This document shows positions 43,191 through 52,190 of a stretch of 64,000 bases of DNA, piece after piece. Position numbers and translations under genes: made by a program. Origin of the DNA: Desulfobacterales bacterium (GTDB taxonomy: Bacteria; Desulfobacterota; Desulfobacteria; Desulfobacterales; JAEINQ01); the NCBI GenBank assembly GCA_016342285.1, contig JAEINQ010000001.1, positions 62,001 through 126,000 on the forward strand. The letters are read 5' to 3'. The first letter of the stretch is position 1. The number at the start of each line of letters is the position of its first letter. Below the pieces are notes generated by a model. The model searched no databases. It worked only from the letters and a program-made list of their open reading frames with translations, and had not been told where the DNA came from.

Positions 43191-46169
43191 CTAGTTTGCC
43201 CCGCCGGCAACCGGCTTGGCCACACCGGCACCGGTCCCGCTGAAGGCGCCACCGTCGGTATAGGCCCCGGCGGCCCCGCCGGTAAAACTCAAATCCACAC
43301 TCCCGGCCGTGTCGGTCCGGGTCAGGGTGCCGGTGCCGTTGCTCGTCACCTCGGCGGCCCATTTATTGCCTGTCCACGACTGTACCACGAAGTCGGCGCT
43401 CAGGCCCCCGCCGGACATGGTTACACTGTGATTTGCAGCGGGGATGGCGGTAAAGGAACCGGAGACGTCGTCGGTGGCCCAAATCCGGGGTGCTCCTCCC
43501 GTGGCAAAGGAAAAGAAGGTGACGTTGTTCATGGAAACGTTCAGCAGGCTGTCGCTGCCCGAAAGGCTGACGTTGCCCACTTCAAAGGCCGGTATGCCGA
43601 GTTGGCCCACCATGGCCTTGTCTCCGGGGCTTCCCTTGACCATGGCAAGAAACCGGTTGGTCTCCAGTGAGGCCCCGCCTGCAAAAGCATCCCAGAGGTT
43701 GTCCATTTCCGACGGATCGTAGACGCCGTGTAGCTTACCCCCCATGATCCCGGTGGTGGCGTGGGCCAGATCGACCCAGGCGCCGGCGACCTTGCCGTAG
43801 ATCTGCCCGGCAGACCACTGGTCGCCAATGAATTCCATCCACATATGCATGTCCCGGCCGCCAAAAGCGTTGTTTTGGGTAGCGACGATCCAGTTGCTGT
43901 CCGGGGTGCCGGCAAACTCGCCCCAGATCCCGCCGCGCCAGAGCCCCCAGTCCTGACCGGCGAAGCCCAGGTAGGCACCCATCACTTCGCCCTGGCGGGT
44001 CTTGACGGTAATGGTCCCGCCCCCCGCGGCAAAGGCCGCATCGGTGTGGTCGTCATAATAGACCGGGGTCGGCTCCGGTACCGGATCGGTCACCACGAAA
44101 GGAACCCCCGTCGAGGCCATCTCCATCGTGGTCAGGGGGGTCCAGCCGGCGGCCCATGAGTCGTCCGCCGAATAGGTACCGGTCCAGTCGGCGCGGAGGA
44201 TGCCGGCGTCGCCGCCCGTCCCCACGTACAGGGCCAGAAGGTCGCCTTCCACCGATCCGCCAAACCACACCCCGCCGATGGTGCCGAGAAAGAACTTGTA
44301 ATTGTCCAGTTGTCCCTCGACCATTTCTATGCCCATGGAGGGCGGATGCATCATGACCGGGTCGTAGGTGCCATAAAGGCGGATTCCGGGGTTGCCGTTG
44401 GCATCCCATGAAATTTCATGATTCACCGCCAGCTCCGGAACATACGCGGTCGAATCCCAGGACGGCGGCTCGTAAAAATAATCGTCGGGCCCGGTATAGT
44501 ACGGATCAACAAGATTGTAGACATCGGGCATGAAGGTGTCCGGATACATGCCGCCGTCCGGCATGTTGTAAAGGTCCATGGGGATGTCCATGGGCATGTA
44601 CCCGTCCATGGGCCTCCCGCCGTCCGGCTGATAACCGCCGGGATCGGGGCCGTAAACCGGCATGCCCCCGGCCGGATAGAGTTCGGGCCCCATATCTGCG
44701 CCACCGGCCGGGTCATAGCCGTATCCGCTGGCCAGGTAGACGGGGCCGTCTCTGTCGGGGCGGGTATTCATGGAGCCGGCGTCCATGGGTACCCCGCCGT
44801 CGGGACCCATGAGTGCGGGACCGGCATCGCCGTACATCCCGCCTTCGGGACGATTCTCACCGTATCCGGGAGCCCCCTGGCCGCCGCCTTCGGAACCATA
44901 GCCACCGGGGCCGGCATCACCGTAAGTGCCCCCCTCGGGACCGTAACCGCCGGGACCGGCATCGCCGTACATCCCTCCCTCGGGGCCCTTTTCACCGTAT
45001 CCGGGATCCCCCTGGCTGCCGTCGTCGGGACCATAACTGTCTGGGCCGGCATCGCCGTACATGCCGCCTTCGGGACGATTCTCACCGTATCCGGGATCCT
45101 GCTGGCCACCGCCATCCGGGCCATGGCCGCCGGGGCCGGCATCGCCGAACATGCCGCCCTCAGGACTCTTTTCACCTGCGCCGGGACCGCCATGGGCTTC
45201 GCCTTCGGGCCCTATTCCGGCGTGAGCACCGTCATCGGATTCACGGTTCTGGGGCTCCGCCGAAGCCACAGGCCCTTCACGATCCCCATCGGTCCCGGGG
45301 CCGCCATCGTTTTTTCCTTTCTCCTGATCGGACCGACCGCTGGCATCTCCCTCGTCCGGACCCTTCTCCGGGGTCTCCTGGTCGGAAGATAAGGCCGTAC
45401 CGTCTCCGGAGTCATCGCCATCGGTCTCACCGTTGCCGTCATCCTTCCCATCGTCCCTGCCGCCATCCTTGGGCGGGGCGTCGTCCGGTGTCTCATTGTC
45501 CCCATCGCCCCCCTTGTCCCCTTCGCCTTCGGGGTCCCCGGCATCGGTATCTTCGCTGTGTTGCGCCAGTTCGGTCTCCGTGGCCGGCCTGATTACGGGA
45601 GGTTGGTCCGCACCAGCCAGGCTCATGGCCTGCCCGGCACTGATGAGCATCACCGCCTCGGGCTGATTGATGCTGAAACCATAGCCCGAACCCTCCTTGA
45701 AAACAAAATGGCTGGCTCCGGCCTGGTAGGAGCTGAAATAATTGGTTCCGCGGACACCGCAGACCGCCGTGGGGGTGTGCACCTCGAACCGGTTGCGTTT
45801 GTTGAACCCAAAAAATCCCCGGGACTTCTTGACGATACTCTGGATCTTGCCTCTGAACAGTTTGAGGATACCCCGGTCCTTGCCTTTTCCCATGGCATAC
45901 TCGTCGATCCTGATCCGGCTGCTGGCTGCCAGGCGGACGATGCTCCCATCCCCGAAGGTGATCTCCACCTTGCTCCGGCTCTTGGTGCGGACGATGTCGC
46001 CCTCATTGACCGGAGCGCCGATTTCAAGGATCACGGCACGGGTGCCGGGTGAGGTCACGTCGGCCCGGCCAGTAAGAGCGGAAACTTTTCCCACCGGCGC
46101 CGCATGGACCGTAACGGCGGTTGTTAAAAGGACCATCAGCCATACCAGGAATAAGCTTCTGCGTTTCAT
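43191..46169 (-). CDS. Large FecR-domain protein with acidic linker and glycine-rich repeats
   Basis: A 992-residue exported protein. Signal peptide MKRRSLFLVWLMVLLTTAVTVHA; FecR domain at about 28-150 (GRADVTSPG, IGAPVNEGDIVRTKSRSKVEITFGDGSIVRL, TPTAVCGVRGTNY); a highly acidic Asp/Gly/Glu linker (about 190-340); four glycine-rich repeats of about 30 residues with PEGGMYGDAGP; a Pro/Met/Tyr-rich stretch; and a 430-residue beta-rich C-terminal region with repeated Trp-Gly patterns (GGVWFGGSVEG, DWGLWRGGIWG). ATG 46169 is chosen for the signal peptide. Function unknown; surface or periplasmic scaffold is a guess. Downstream of a sigma-54 activator on the same strand. Confidence 0.85.
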   Translation of the reverse strand: MKRRSLFLVWLMVLLTTAVTVHAAPVGKVSALTGRADVTSPGTRAVILEIGAPVNEGDIVRTKSRSKVEITFGDGSIVRLAASSRIRIDEYAMGKGKDRGILKLFRGKIQSIVKKSRGFFGFNKRNRFEVHTPTAVCGVRGTNYFSSYQAGASHFVFKEGSGYGFSINQPEAVMLISAGQAMSLAGADQPPVIRPATETELAQHSEDTDAGDPEGEGDKGGDGDNETPDDAPPKDGGRDDGKDDGNGETDGDDSGDGTALSSDQETPEKGPDEGDASGRSDQEKGKNDGGPGTDGDREGPVASAEPQNRESDDGAHAGIGPEGEAHGGPGAGEKSPEGGMFGDAGPGGHGPDGGGQQDPGYGENRPEGGMYGDAGPDSYGPDDGSQGDPGYGEKGPEGGMYGDAGPGGYGPEGGTYGDAGPGGYGSEGGGQGAPGYGENRPEGGMYGDAGPALMGPDGGVPMDAGSMNTRPDRDGPVYLASGYGYDPAGGADMGPELYPAGGMPVYGPDPGGYQPDGGRPMDGYMPMDIPMDLYNMPDGGMYPDTFMPDVYNLVDPYYTGPDDYFYEPPSWDSTAYVPELAVNHEISWDANGNPGIRLYGTYDPVMMHPPSMGIEMVEGQLDNYKFFLGTIGGVWFGGSVEGDLLALYVGTGGDAGILRADWTGTYSADDSWAAGWTPLTTMEMASTGVPFVVTDPVPEPTPVYYDDHTDAAFAAGGGTITVKTRQGEVMGAYLGFAGQDWGLWRGGIWGEFAGTPDSNWIVATQNNAFGGRDMHMWMEFIGDQWSAGQIYGKVAGAWVDLAHATTGIMGGKLHGVYDPSEMDNLWDAFAGGASLETNRFLAMVKGSPGDKAMVGQLGIPAFEVGNVSLSGSDSLLNVSMNNVTFFSFATGGAPRIWATDDVSGSFTAIPAANHSVTMSGGGLSADFVVQSWTGNKWAAEVTSNGTGTLTRTDTAGSVDLSFTGGAAGAYTDGGAFSGTGAGVAKPVAGGAN
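44780..45175 (-). repeat. Tandem repeats inside the FecR-domain gene
   Basis: About 90-base units encode PEGGMYGDAGPxxYGPxxG and DPGYGEN-type segments. Two 45-base stretches (near 44828-44872 and 45050-45094) are almost identical, so unequal recombination could change the number of units. Confidence 0.8.
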
Positions 46170-46398
46170 TTTCAGACCCTTTCTGTGGCCGTGTCCGGGG
46201 CATGACGCATGGTCATTCGGCGGCAACGGCAATTGCGGAGAAAATCGGATCAGGCCGATCCGTGAAAAGCGTGACAACGCCGGTCGAGGGTCGGTAGAGC
46301 AGTCGCGAAACGAGAACGCTGAAACCGGGACGGCCTTCATAGATGATCATCGGTCTTGGGAGTCAAAACTTGAGGAATGAAAATTCGGAGGGGGGAAA

Positions 46399-47949
46399 CT
46401 ATCTCGACACTTCGATGCCCAGCCGCCTCAGGCGTGAGGCAAAGGTGGAGCGATTGACGCCGGCGTCCCTGGCGGCTCGGGTGATGTTGCCGGCGGTTTT
46501 CTCCAAAAGATAGGTGACATAGGTCCGTTCCACCGCCTCCCAGGTCATGTTTGCAAATGTCAGGGGCGGATCGACGGCGTCTGCGGCTTGGGCGTTGCCG
46601 TCAACAGTCGGTGAAACGGTGCCCGGAATCATCGGTAAAGGAGGGTCTCCGTGGAAAAAGAACGGCAGGGCCTCTGCCGTGATGATCGGGTCGTCAGTCA
46701 CCACGAGCAGATACCTCACAAGATTTTCCAATTCCCGGATGTTGCCGGCCCAGGGATAACAGGTCAGCCGCTGCATGGCCTCGCCGTCGACCTTCTTGGC
46801 CGGCAGGCCGAGGCGAAGGGCCTCGCGCTTCATGAAATGATTGAACAACAACGCGATGTCCTCGCGGCGTTCCCGCAGGGGGGGCATGTGCAGGGGCAAA
46901 ACAGCCAGCCGGTAGAACAGGTCGTGGCGGAAGGTGTTGTCGGCCACGGCCTGGTGAATGTTCTTGTTGGTGGCCGAGATGATTCGGATGTCGATTCTCT
47001 TGGGCCGGTTTTGCCCCACGGGTTTGATCTCACTGTTCTGGACCACCCTCAGAATTCGGGCCTGAAGGTTGATGGGCATGTCACCAATCTCGTCGAGAAA
47101 TACCGTCCCCCCGTCGGCTGCCTCGAAAAGCCCCACCTTGTCATCAAAAGCGCCTGAAAACGAACCTTTCTTATGCCCGAAAAGTTCGCTCTCCAGCAGG
47201 GTCTCCGGAATGGCGCTGCAGTTTTGGACCACGAAGGCCCGATCCTTTCGACGGCCTTCCTGGTGGATCCGATGGGCCACCAGTTCTTTTCCCGTACCGC
47301 TCTCTCCGGTGATCAGGACGGGGTAATCGGTCCGGGCATAATTTCGGACCAGCCCCAGGACTTTGAGCAGAACCGGACTCTGCCCCAGAATCACCCCTTC
47401 GCTTCGGATCTGGTTCAGGGTCTGCTTTAGGGTGCGGGTCTCCTTGAGCTGATCGTTGTAAAAAATCGCATTGCTCAGGGCGATGGACCCGATGTTGACC
47501 AGATCCTGAATCTGGCTGAGGCGGTCGGGGTCTATGCTGGAAGGGTTCTCTTCAGGCCGGGTATCGATGATCTGGACGGCCCCGTATACCGTCTTGTCCC
47601 TTAGAAACAGCGGCAGGCAAAGGATCCGCCGGCTCTTCACGGCGAGGTTCTCTTCGAGTTCCTTGTAGTGGCGTGGGTCCTTTTTCGGGTCGGCGGTGGT
47701 TATCTTTCCGTTTTCGATGACCCAGCCCACAATGCTCGGCCGGTCCGACTCGATCTCAACCCCGCGGAGCCCGTCGCTTTCCAACCCCACGGCATCGATG
47801 CACAGGTACCGGGTTTCCTTCTTGATCCAGATGGAGCCGCGGCTGACATTCTGCAACTCCAGAAGGGCCAGCAGAAACTTGCGCTGGAGCACCTGGGGGT
47901 CGATTTCCTCGGCAAAGGATTTGAAAAGGCTGAGGGCTTTGTCAAACAT
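46399..47949 (-). CDS. GAF-domain sigma-54 activator with GSFSGA loop
   Basis: A 516-residue regulator. N-terminal GAF domain (about residues 20-170), AAA+ domain with Walker A GESGTGKE, Walker B TVFLDEIGDM, arginine finger region FRHDLFYRLAV, and a Fis-like C-terminal helix-turn-helix (NITRAARDAGVNRSTFASRL). The sigma-54 loop normally reading GAFTGA is GSFSGA, with two changes. There is no receiver, so a small ligand bound by the GAF domain would control it. It is 229 bases upstream of the FecR-domain gene and divergent from a small unknown operon. Confidence 0.93.
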   Translation of the reverse strand: MFDKALSLFKSFAEEIDPQVLQRKFLLALLELQNVSRGSIWIKKETRYLCIDAVGLESDGLRGVEIESDRPSIVGWVIENGKITTADPKKDPRHYKELEENLAVKSRRILCLPLFLRDKTVYGAVQIIDTRPEENPSSIDPDRLSQIQDLVNIGSIALSNAIFYNDQLKETRTLKQTLNQIRSEGVILGQSPVLLKVLGLVRNYARTDYPVLITGESGTGKELVAHRIHQEGRRKDRAFVVQNCSAIPETLLESELFGHKKGSFSGAFDDKVGLFEAADGGTVFLDEIGDMPINLQARILRVVQNSEIKPVGQNRPKRIDIRIISATNKNIHQAVADNTFRHDLFYRLAVLPLHMPPLRERREDIALLFNHFMKREALRLGLPAKKVDGEAMQRLTCYPWAGNIRELENLVRYLLVVTDDPIITAEALPFFFHGDPPLPMIPGTVSPTVDGNAQAADAVDPPLTFANMTWEAVERTYVTYLLEKTAGNITRAARDAGVNRSTFASRLRRLGIEVSR

Positions 47950-48477
47950 GGCAATCCTCCCCCCGATTTGGGCTCCGGTTCAGGGCGATAGTTGACCCCT
48001 TTGGACTGGAAACGCCTATGGGCGTCAATCCGCCTAAAGGACGATTTGCGGACGGACCATGGTGAAATAAAATTATTTTGTGGGCATTATGTTTGCCCAT
48101 CAACGAATAAAGGCCGAGCCTGTCGATATATGATTTCAAGCGCCATATTCCAAGAATCCACCATAATACACGATATCTCGCTATGCAAGACCTGAACGGC
48201 CCATGATCCAAACCCGCCGCAACATCATTGGCACCCGCGGACCATCGCTTATAAGGGGAAGACGCATCGGCAGATAATCCTTCAAGGCAGAGCGGGGCCA
48301 TCATTGCATCCCATCAATTGAAATGCGATTTCCCGCTATAAATAGCGATATTTCACCGCATCGCTTGCCTTCAAATCGACCTATATGCGCTTCTTGTTGA
48401 ATAATATCTACTGGTTAGGGTTATTTTTGTAGATCGGCACGGAAATTGAATTCTCTATGGCCAAGGAGGGGATAACC
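47950..48477. other. 528-base divergent intergenic region
   Basis: It separates the GAF activator from the unknown operon. The only clear structure is the palindrome at 48081. A weak -24/-12-like element, CGGCAC-N5-TTGAA at 48435-48450, lies before the operon but lacks the -12 GC. No gene-like frame was seen. Confidence 0.6.
48081..48099. promoter_or_regulatory. Palindrome, possible site for the divergent activator
   Basis: TGGGCA-N7-TGCCCA is an exact inverted repeat 131 bases upstream of the GAF activator start. Binding by that activator is a guess from position and symmetry. Confidence 0.5.
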
Positions 48478-48987
48478 ATGAAAAACCGTTTGCAACAAAT
48501 TGGCCCGCTGCTTTCTTCCCTGGGCATCGGAGGGTGTTTCCGGTATCTGGCCTTGGGGGCTCTCGCCGATGCCGGTGAAATCTCCCGATTCCGATCCACC
48601 CGTGTGGCCCTGGGAGAGATCGACTCTCCCATGGAGACCGTCCGAAACGCCTCACTTCTGGCCCTTAAAGACCTGTTGAGCAGCGTCGAGACCGTCACGG
48701 TTTTAGGGAAGCACGCCTGCATCAGGGCAACCATCGGCGAGATGGATCTTTTCATCCGGTTGAAGCGGATCGCCCCGAAAACCACCCGAATCGCGGTAGA
48801 CGTCGCCCGCCCCACATCCATGGGTCAGATCGTTGCCGACACGGTCCTGGAGTTGACCTGCCGGCTGGTCCGTGAAATGGGCGGAACAAAAACGCACCAG
48901 CAACAAGGCAAAAGGCCGATCAGGCCGGCTGACAACACTTATGTCATCGGGAATCTTATCGGGGTTGAAAGGAGGGAGACGGCATGA
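48478..48987 (+). CDS. Unknown protein, DUF3568-like
   Basis: A 169-residue protein. AAGGAGGGG before ATG 48478 decides the start over one at 48457. The core ETVRNASLLALKDLLSSVETV followed by CIRATIGEMDLFIRLKRIAPKTTRIAVDV resembles small periplasmic DUF3568 proteins, in which a helix is followed by I-x-A and T-x-I-x-V strands. A weak hydrophobic N-terminus with one Cys makes export uncertain. Stop overlaps the next ATG, so the two genes are coupled. Confidence 0.65.
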   Translation: MKNRLQQIGPLLSSLGIGGCFRYLALGALADAGEISRFRSTRVALGEIDSPMETVRNASLLALKDLLSSVETVTVLGKHACIRATIGEMDLFIRLKRIAPKTTRIAVDVARPTSMGQIVADTVLELTCRLVREMGGTKTHQQQGKRPIRPADNTYVIGNLIGVERRETA

Positions 48988-49340
48988 AGGCAATGGCTTT
49001 TCAACAGGCAGCGGAACCCCTGACGTTGGAGGCCGGTTTGACCGGTCAATACCACAGCGTCGAGTTTCAACCCAAGGCACTGGGAACCTTCTACCATTCC
49101 AGGCTTTGGGAGCTCACACCGGGTGCCCCCTGCGTTCTGGTCAAACCGTCATCCAGAGTGCTTCCCCACCTGAATGTCGGCGACACCCTGGCCATGAAAT
49201 ACCATCCCGTTGACGCCAGCCGGCCCGACGCCGTGGTAAATACGCGCATTGGACACATCACCCCGGAGCACCAGGGGCGATTCAAAGGCCATGTGCTGGT
49301 CGGGTTGACCCTCCTTGGCGATACCGAAAACGGGGTCTGA
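48984..49340 (+). CDS. Unknown small protein coupled to the preceding gene
   Basis: A 118-residue protein whose ATG overlaps the preceding stop codon; AAAGGAGGGAG precedes it. The middle (PCVLVKPSSRVLPHLNVGDTLAMKYHP, then RIGHITPEHQGRFKGHVLVGLTLL) has the look of a small beta barrel such as a PilZ-type fold, but the RxxxR and DxSxxG motifs are missing. Function unknown. Confidence 0.65.
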   Translation: MKAMAFQQAAEPLTLEAGLTGQYHSVEFQPKALGTFYHSRLWELTPGAPCVLVKPSSRVLPHLNVGDTLAMKYHPVDASRPDAVVNTRIGHITPEHQGRFKGHVLVGLTLLGDTENGV

Positions 49341-49349
49341 TTTCGAGAA

Positions 49350-50039
49350 ATGAAACAGATGGAAGCGAAAATCCGGATCATCGCCGATATGGGTGCTTCC
49401 GATGGTTCCGGCGGCCGATTCGGCATGGGTGGCGCCCCGCCCGAAACCTTTGGCACAGCACTGGGCACCGAGACCCGGTCAGACCGACTGGTTCGACGGA
49501 TGGACGAGACGGTCGCAGGGCTGGGCACGGCCCTTGAATGGCACACGCAGAGCTTGGCCTCACTGGTCACAGGGCTCACCAAAAAGGCGAACCGGCTTGC
49601 CACCGCCCGGCAATACTTCCCGCGCCCGGCATCCCTCCTCGTCTTCGGCGCGGGACCCGCGGCCACCGGGACGCATTGCCATGCGTCCCGGTGGTTTCCG
49701 GACCCAGGGGGACCTGAGTTTTGCTCAGCCGCCTTCCAGGGGAAAAAAAGAAGATCAGGGTATCTGCCGCCCGAAGCCGGTGATCGGCCTGGGTCGGCCG
49801 TTATTTGTAGCGCCGATCATAAAGACGCACATCGTATGGGGCACGCCGACCGGCACAGTCTTTCCGGGGACAAAGCTGGCAGCTTTCAAAGGATTCTTCG
49901 GCGGGAAACCGGATGCCGGCAAGGGAATGGGTGGGAACCATCATCATCCCCCCGGTTACATAAACGCCGATCCGCCCCAGTCCGTCTCCCATCAATTGTA
50001 TTAAGGATTGTTGCTGGTCCATGGGCCAGTCATCGATAG
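49350..50039 (+). CDS. Doubtful third gene of the unknown operon
   Basis: Open frame starting 9 bases after the preceding gene. The first 95 residues (for example SDRLVRRMDETVAGLGTALE) have protein-like composition and high GC at third positions. Beyond 49663 it crosses a strong hairpin and then runs antisense through the B12-activation gene, so the true end is probably lost or frameshifted. No family recognised. Confidence 0.35.
   Translation: MKQMEAKIRIIADMGASDGSGGRFGMGGAPPETFGTALGTETRSDRLVRRMDETVAGLGTALEWHTQSLASLVTGLTKKANRLATARQYFPRPASLLVFGAGPAATGTHCHASRWFPDPGGPEFCSAAFQGKKRRSGYLPPEAGDRPGSAVICSADHKDAHRMGHADRHSLSGDKAGSFQRILRRETGCRQGNGWEPSSSPRLHKRRSAPVRLPSIVLRIVAGPWASHR
49663..49697. terminator. 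Strong hairpin between convergent operons
   Basis: CCACCGGGACGCAT / ATGCGTCCCGGTGG is a perfect 14-bp stem with loop TGCC, followed only by TTTCC. The missing U-tract makes it a weak intrinsic terminator but a stable structure. Confidence 0.6.
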
Positions 50040-50520
50040 AGCCGGGGGTCATGGTGGCCATTTTCCCGGAATGAACCCGTCGGGAAATATGGTCTTTCAT
50101 GGCCGCCAGGGCCGCCCGCATGGCCTTTTCCTTAATGGCATCGGCCCAGTATTGGTAAAGGGGGTCATGCATGCCGCGGGCCCATTGCTCCAGTTCGACG
50201 CCGCAGGTGACCCCAAAGGGAAAGATCCGGTGGGCGCTCGCCAGGTTGACCCGGAGCACCCGGCTGTCCAGCCGAACGCCGTCTGCCACCACATAATCGT
50301 CTCCCCGCGTTTCGATATAGGCCGCCCGGAAAAGCGCTCGGGGTCTGCCGATGGACAAGGCTGTTTTGCACAGTTCGTCAAAGTCATCGCTCAGCCGGCC
50401 TTTTTCGGGAATCCGCATTTGCCCTCGAATTCGCGCCGAATCGAATCCAAAGGGGATGTCTTGAAGCAGGACCGTGTTTTGGGTGTCGCCGCCGCTGTTC
50501 GGCATATGGGCTCGATTCAT
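49801..50520 (-). CDS. Vitamin B12-dependent methionine synthase activation-domain protein
   Basis: A 239-residue protein resembling the MetH reactivation domain as a stand-alone unit. The diagnostic region is MTPGSIDDWPMDQQQSLIQLM, then GVYVTGGMMMVPTHSLAGIRFP and the C-terminal FESCQLCPRKDCAGRRAPYD with three Cys. Stand-alone versions occur near corrinoid methyltransferases and serve in corrinoid reactivation or core methionine synthases; none is in the window. The ATG at 50520 starts MNRAHMPNSGGD, 17 bases after the patatin stop. Confidence 0.85.
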   Translation of the reverse strand: MNRAHMPNSGGDTQNTVLLQDIPFGFDSARIRGQMRIPEKGRLSDDFDELCKTALSIGRPRALFRAAYIETRGDDYVVADGVRLDSRVLRVNLASAHRIFPFGVTCGVELEQWARGMHDPLYQYWADAIKEKAMRAALAAMKDHISRRVHSGKMATMTPGSIDDWPMDQQQSLIQLMGDGLGRIGVYVTGGMMMVPTHSLAGIRFPAEESFESCQLCPRKDCAGRRAPYDVRLYDRRYK

Positions 50521-50537
50521 CGTTGATGGGATTCTTC

Positions 50538-51632
50538 TCAAACCCTGCGGACGATACCGGCCTCTGAAAACGGCCGCACCCGCTCCCGTATCCTTTTCGA
50601 TGCGGCCAGCTCCATAAACTCTTCGGCCAGCAGGCGGCCCCGGGAGACCACCGTGTGCCAGTAGGCCATGCGCTCCCAGTCGGCGCCGGCAAACCGGTAG
50701 AAGTCGTTTCGATCCGAAATCTTTCCCAGGGGAAGCGATTGGACGAAGCCTTCGGAAGGGGCCACCATGAGCACCCGGTCGAGATTGGCGCTGTCCGGTT
50801 TGCGCCAGGCGAGCCCTTTGTCCAGCCATCCGGGGATCATCCGCTCGGTGTAATGGGGAAAGAGCACAATGCCGTCGCCGGGGCCATAGGACAGGTCCAG
50901 GTGGTAGTCGATGATACCGCCGTCTCGGTAGACGCCGGCCGGGGCTCCCGGTATCTGCTCCACGCCGGACATGACCAGGGGGATGGAGCCCGAAGCGAGC
51001 AGCGCTTTTTTTAAGTTCTCCTGGGCCAGGGGCACACAGCGGGTGTCGAACCGGTCCTGGGGGAGAAAGGGGGGCGCTGACCGGGGATCATGGAAAATGA
51101 CCCGGTCGAAAAAGAGCGAAAGCCATTGTCTTCCCACGAGATTGGCACCGGCCGCGGCCCCCAGACCCATGGCAAGGGGAAGGGCGTGCCGGGCGGTTGT
51201 CAGATGGCGGCTTTTCGCCGTGATGATGTTGAGCCGGAACCAGGGATGGGCCAGGATCTCTTCCATGGCCGAATCGGTCAGGTAGCGGCCCATGACCCAA
51301 AGACTTTCCCGGGTTACCCGGGCCGGCGACGGCCGGCGACGGTAGCGCTGGCCGATATACGCCTTTTCCAGCCGTCCCAGGGCAGCCATGGGGTCGGGCT
51401 GGGCCAGGGCGGCAAAGCGCCAGGCCCCGATGGAGGACCCCACCAGGTGAAGGGGCGTATTCCGGCCGCAAAAGAACGTGCCGAAAAGCGCCCGGTCCAG
51501 ACCGTTTAAAACCAGCCACTTGGGGCCGCCGGCCGCCGAGGCCACCGTGGAGATGCGCTCGGGCCGCAGCCCTTCATCTCCAATGATCTCCAGGGCCTTT
51601 TTGCCCGCAAACAGCGTCAGGTTGTTTCCCAT
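50538..51632 (-). CDS. Patatin-like phospholipase
   Basis: A 364-residue serine hydrolase. The nucleophile motif is GSSIGAW (G-x-S-x-G) in HLVGSSIGAWRF and the second catalytic residue is in DGGIIDYH (DGG). The oxyanion region AAGGPKWLVL is present. It should release fatty acids from membrane lipids. ATG 51632 is preferred to an upstream TTG at 51650. It is followed at 17 bases by the B12-activation gene, which suggests one transcript. Confidence 0.87.
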   Translation of the reverse strand: MGNNLTLFAGKKALEIIGDEGLRPERISTVASAAGGPKWLVLNGLDRALFGTFFCGRNTPLHLVGSSIGAWRFAALAQPDPMAALGRLEKAYIGQRYRRRPSPARVTRESLWVMGRYLTDSAMEEILAHPWFRLNIITAKSRHLTTARHALPLAMGLGAAAGANLVGRQWLSLFFDRVIFHDPRSAPPFLPQDRFDTRCVPLAQENLKKALLASGSIPLVMSGVEQIPGAPAGVYRDGGIIDYHLDLSYGPGDGIVLFPHYTERMIPGWLDKGLAWRKPDSANLDRVLMVAPSEGFVQSLPLGKISDRNDFYRFAGADWERMAYWHTVVSRGRLLAEEFMELAASKRIRERVRPFSEAGIVRRV

Positions 51633-51779
51633 TGCCCGTTCTCTTTCCAAGGTCCCCAGCGTGACTGCCCCTTGACACTGAAGGGATGCAAACAGACGCT
51701 ACGCCAACCCCGCAACTGTCGGGCGGGTTGCCTGGAAAGCGGCAAAGCCGCGTTCCATAAAATTGCGCCAGCAATTTTA

Positions 51780-52190
51780 TCAGGCCAATTGCTTGCCCGC
51801 CCCCGGGCCGGGAGAGAGGCCGAAGATCGCGTCGATCTTTAAAATCACCGCCCCCTTGGATTTCAAGGGGAAGCCGGCTTTGTTGCCCAGTTCCTCGATC
51901 CAGGCGGCGGTTTCATCATACCGCGCCCCGGCGGTCTCGACGGTCACCGTCCCCTTGAGCTGGTAGCCTTCATGGCCTTCCCAGAAGGTCACGGCCACCC
52001 GGGGGTTGGACCGGATGTTGGCCAGGGTCTTGCCGAAGAACTGATCTGATATGAGAATCGTCTCATCGTCGATAATCTTCTTGGCCCCCACCGGGACCGC
52101 ATTGGGCGTGCCGTCTGCCGTGGCCGTGGCCAGAATGGCGGTTGGTACCTTTTTAAACAGCTCTTTCATCCGTTCGGTCATCTTTGCCAT
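51780..52190 (-). CDS. Pyridoxamine 5'-phosphate oxidase family protein
   Basis: A 136-residue FMN-binding split-barrel protein. PTAILATATADGTPNAVPVG and TILISDQFFGKTLANIRSNPRVAVTFWEG are family features. Members of this size are flavin reductases or F420-type binding proteins rather than true PNPOx. AAGGAGGG precedes the ATG. Stands alone. Confidence 0.9.
   Translation of the reverse strand: MAKMTERMKELFKKVPTAILATATADGTPNAVPVGAKKIIDDETILISDQFFGKTLANIRSNPRVAVTFWEGHEGYQLKGTVTVETAGARYDETAAWIEELGNKAGFPLKSKGAVILKIDAIFGLSPGPGAGKQLA

Noticed and set aside
44418..45592. Large plus-strand frames of 324 and 259 codons
   Set aside because: Low-complexity shadows of the glycine-rich repeats of the FecR-domain gene.
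50521..50829. N-terminal extension of the B12 activation-domain protein
   Set aside because: The extra hundred codons run antisense-free but inside the patatin gene in another frame and have arginine-rich shadow composition; the ATG at 50520 is preferred.
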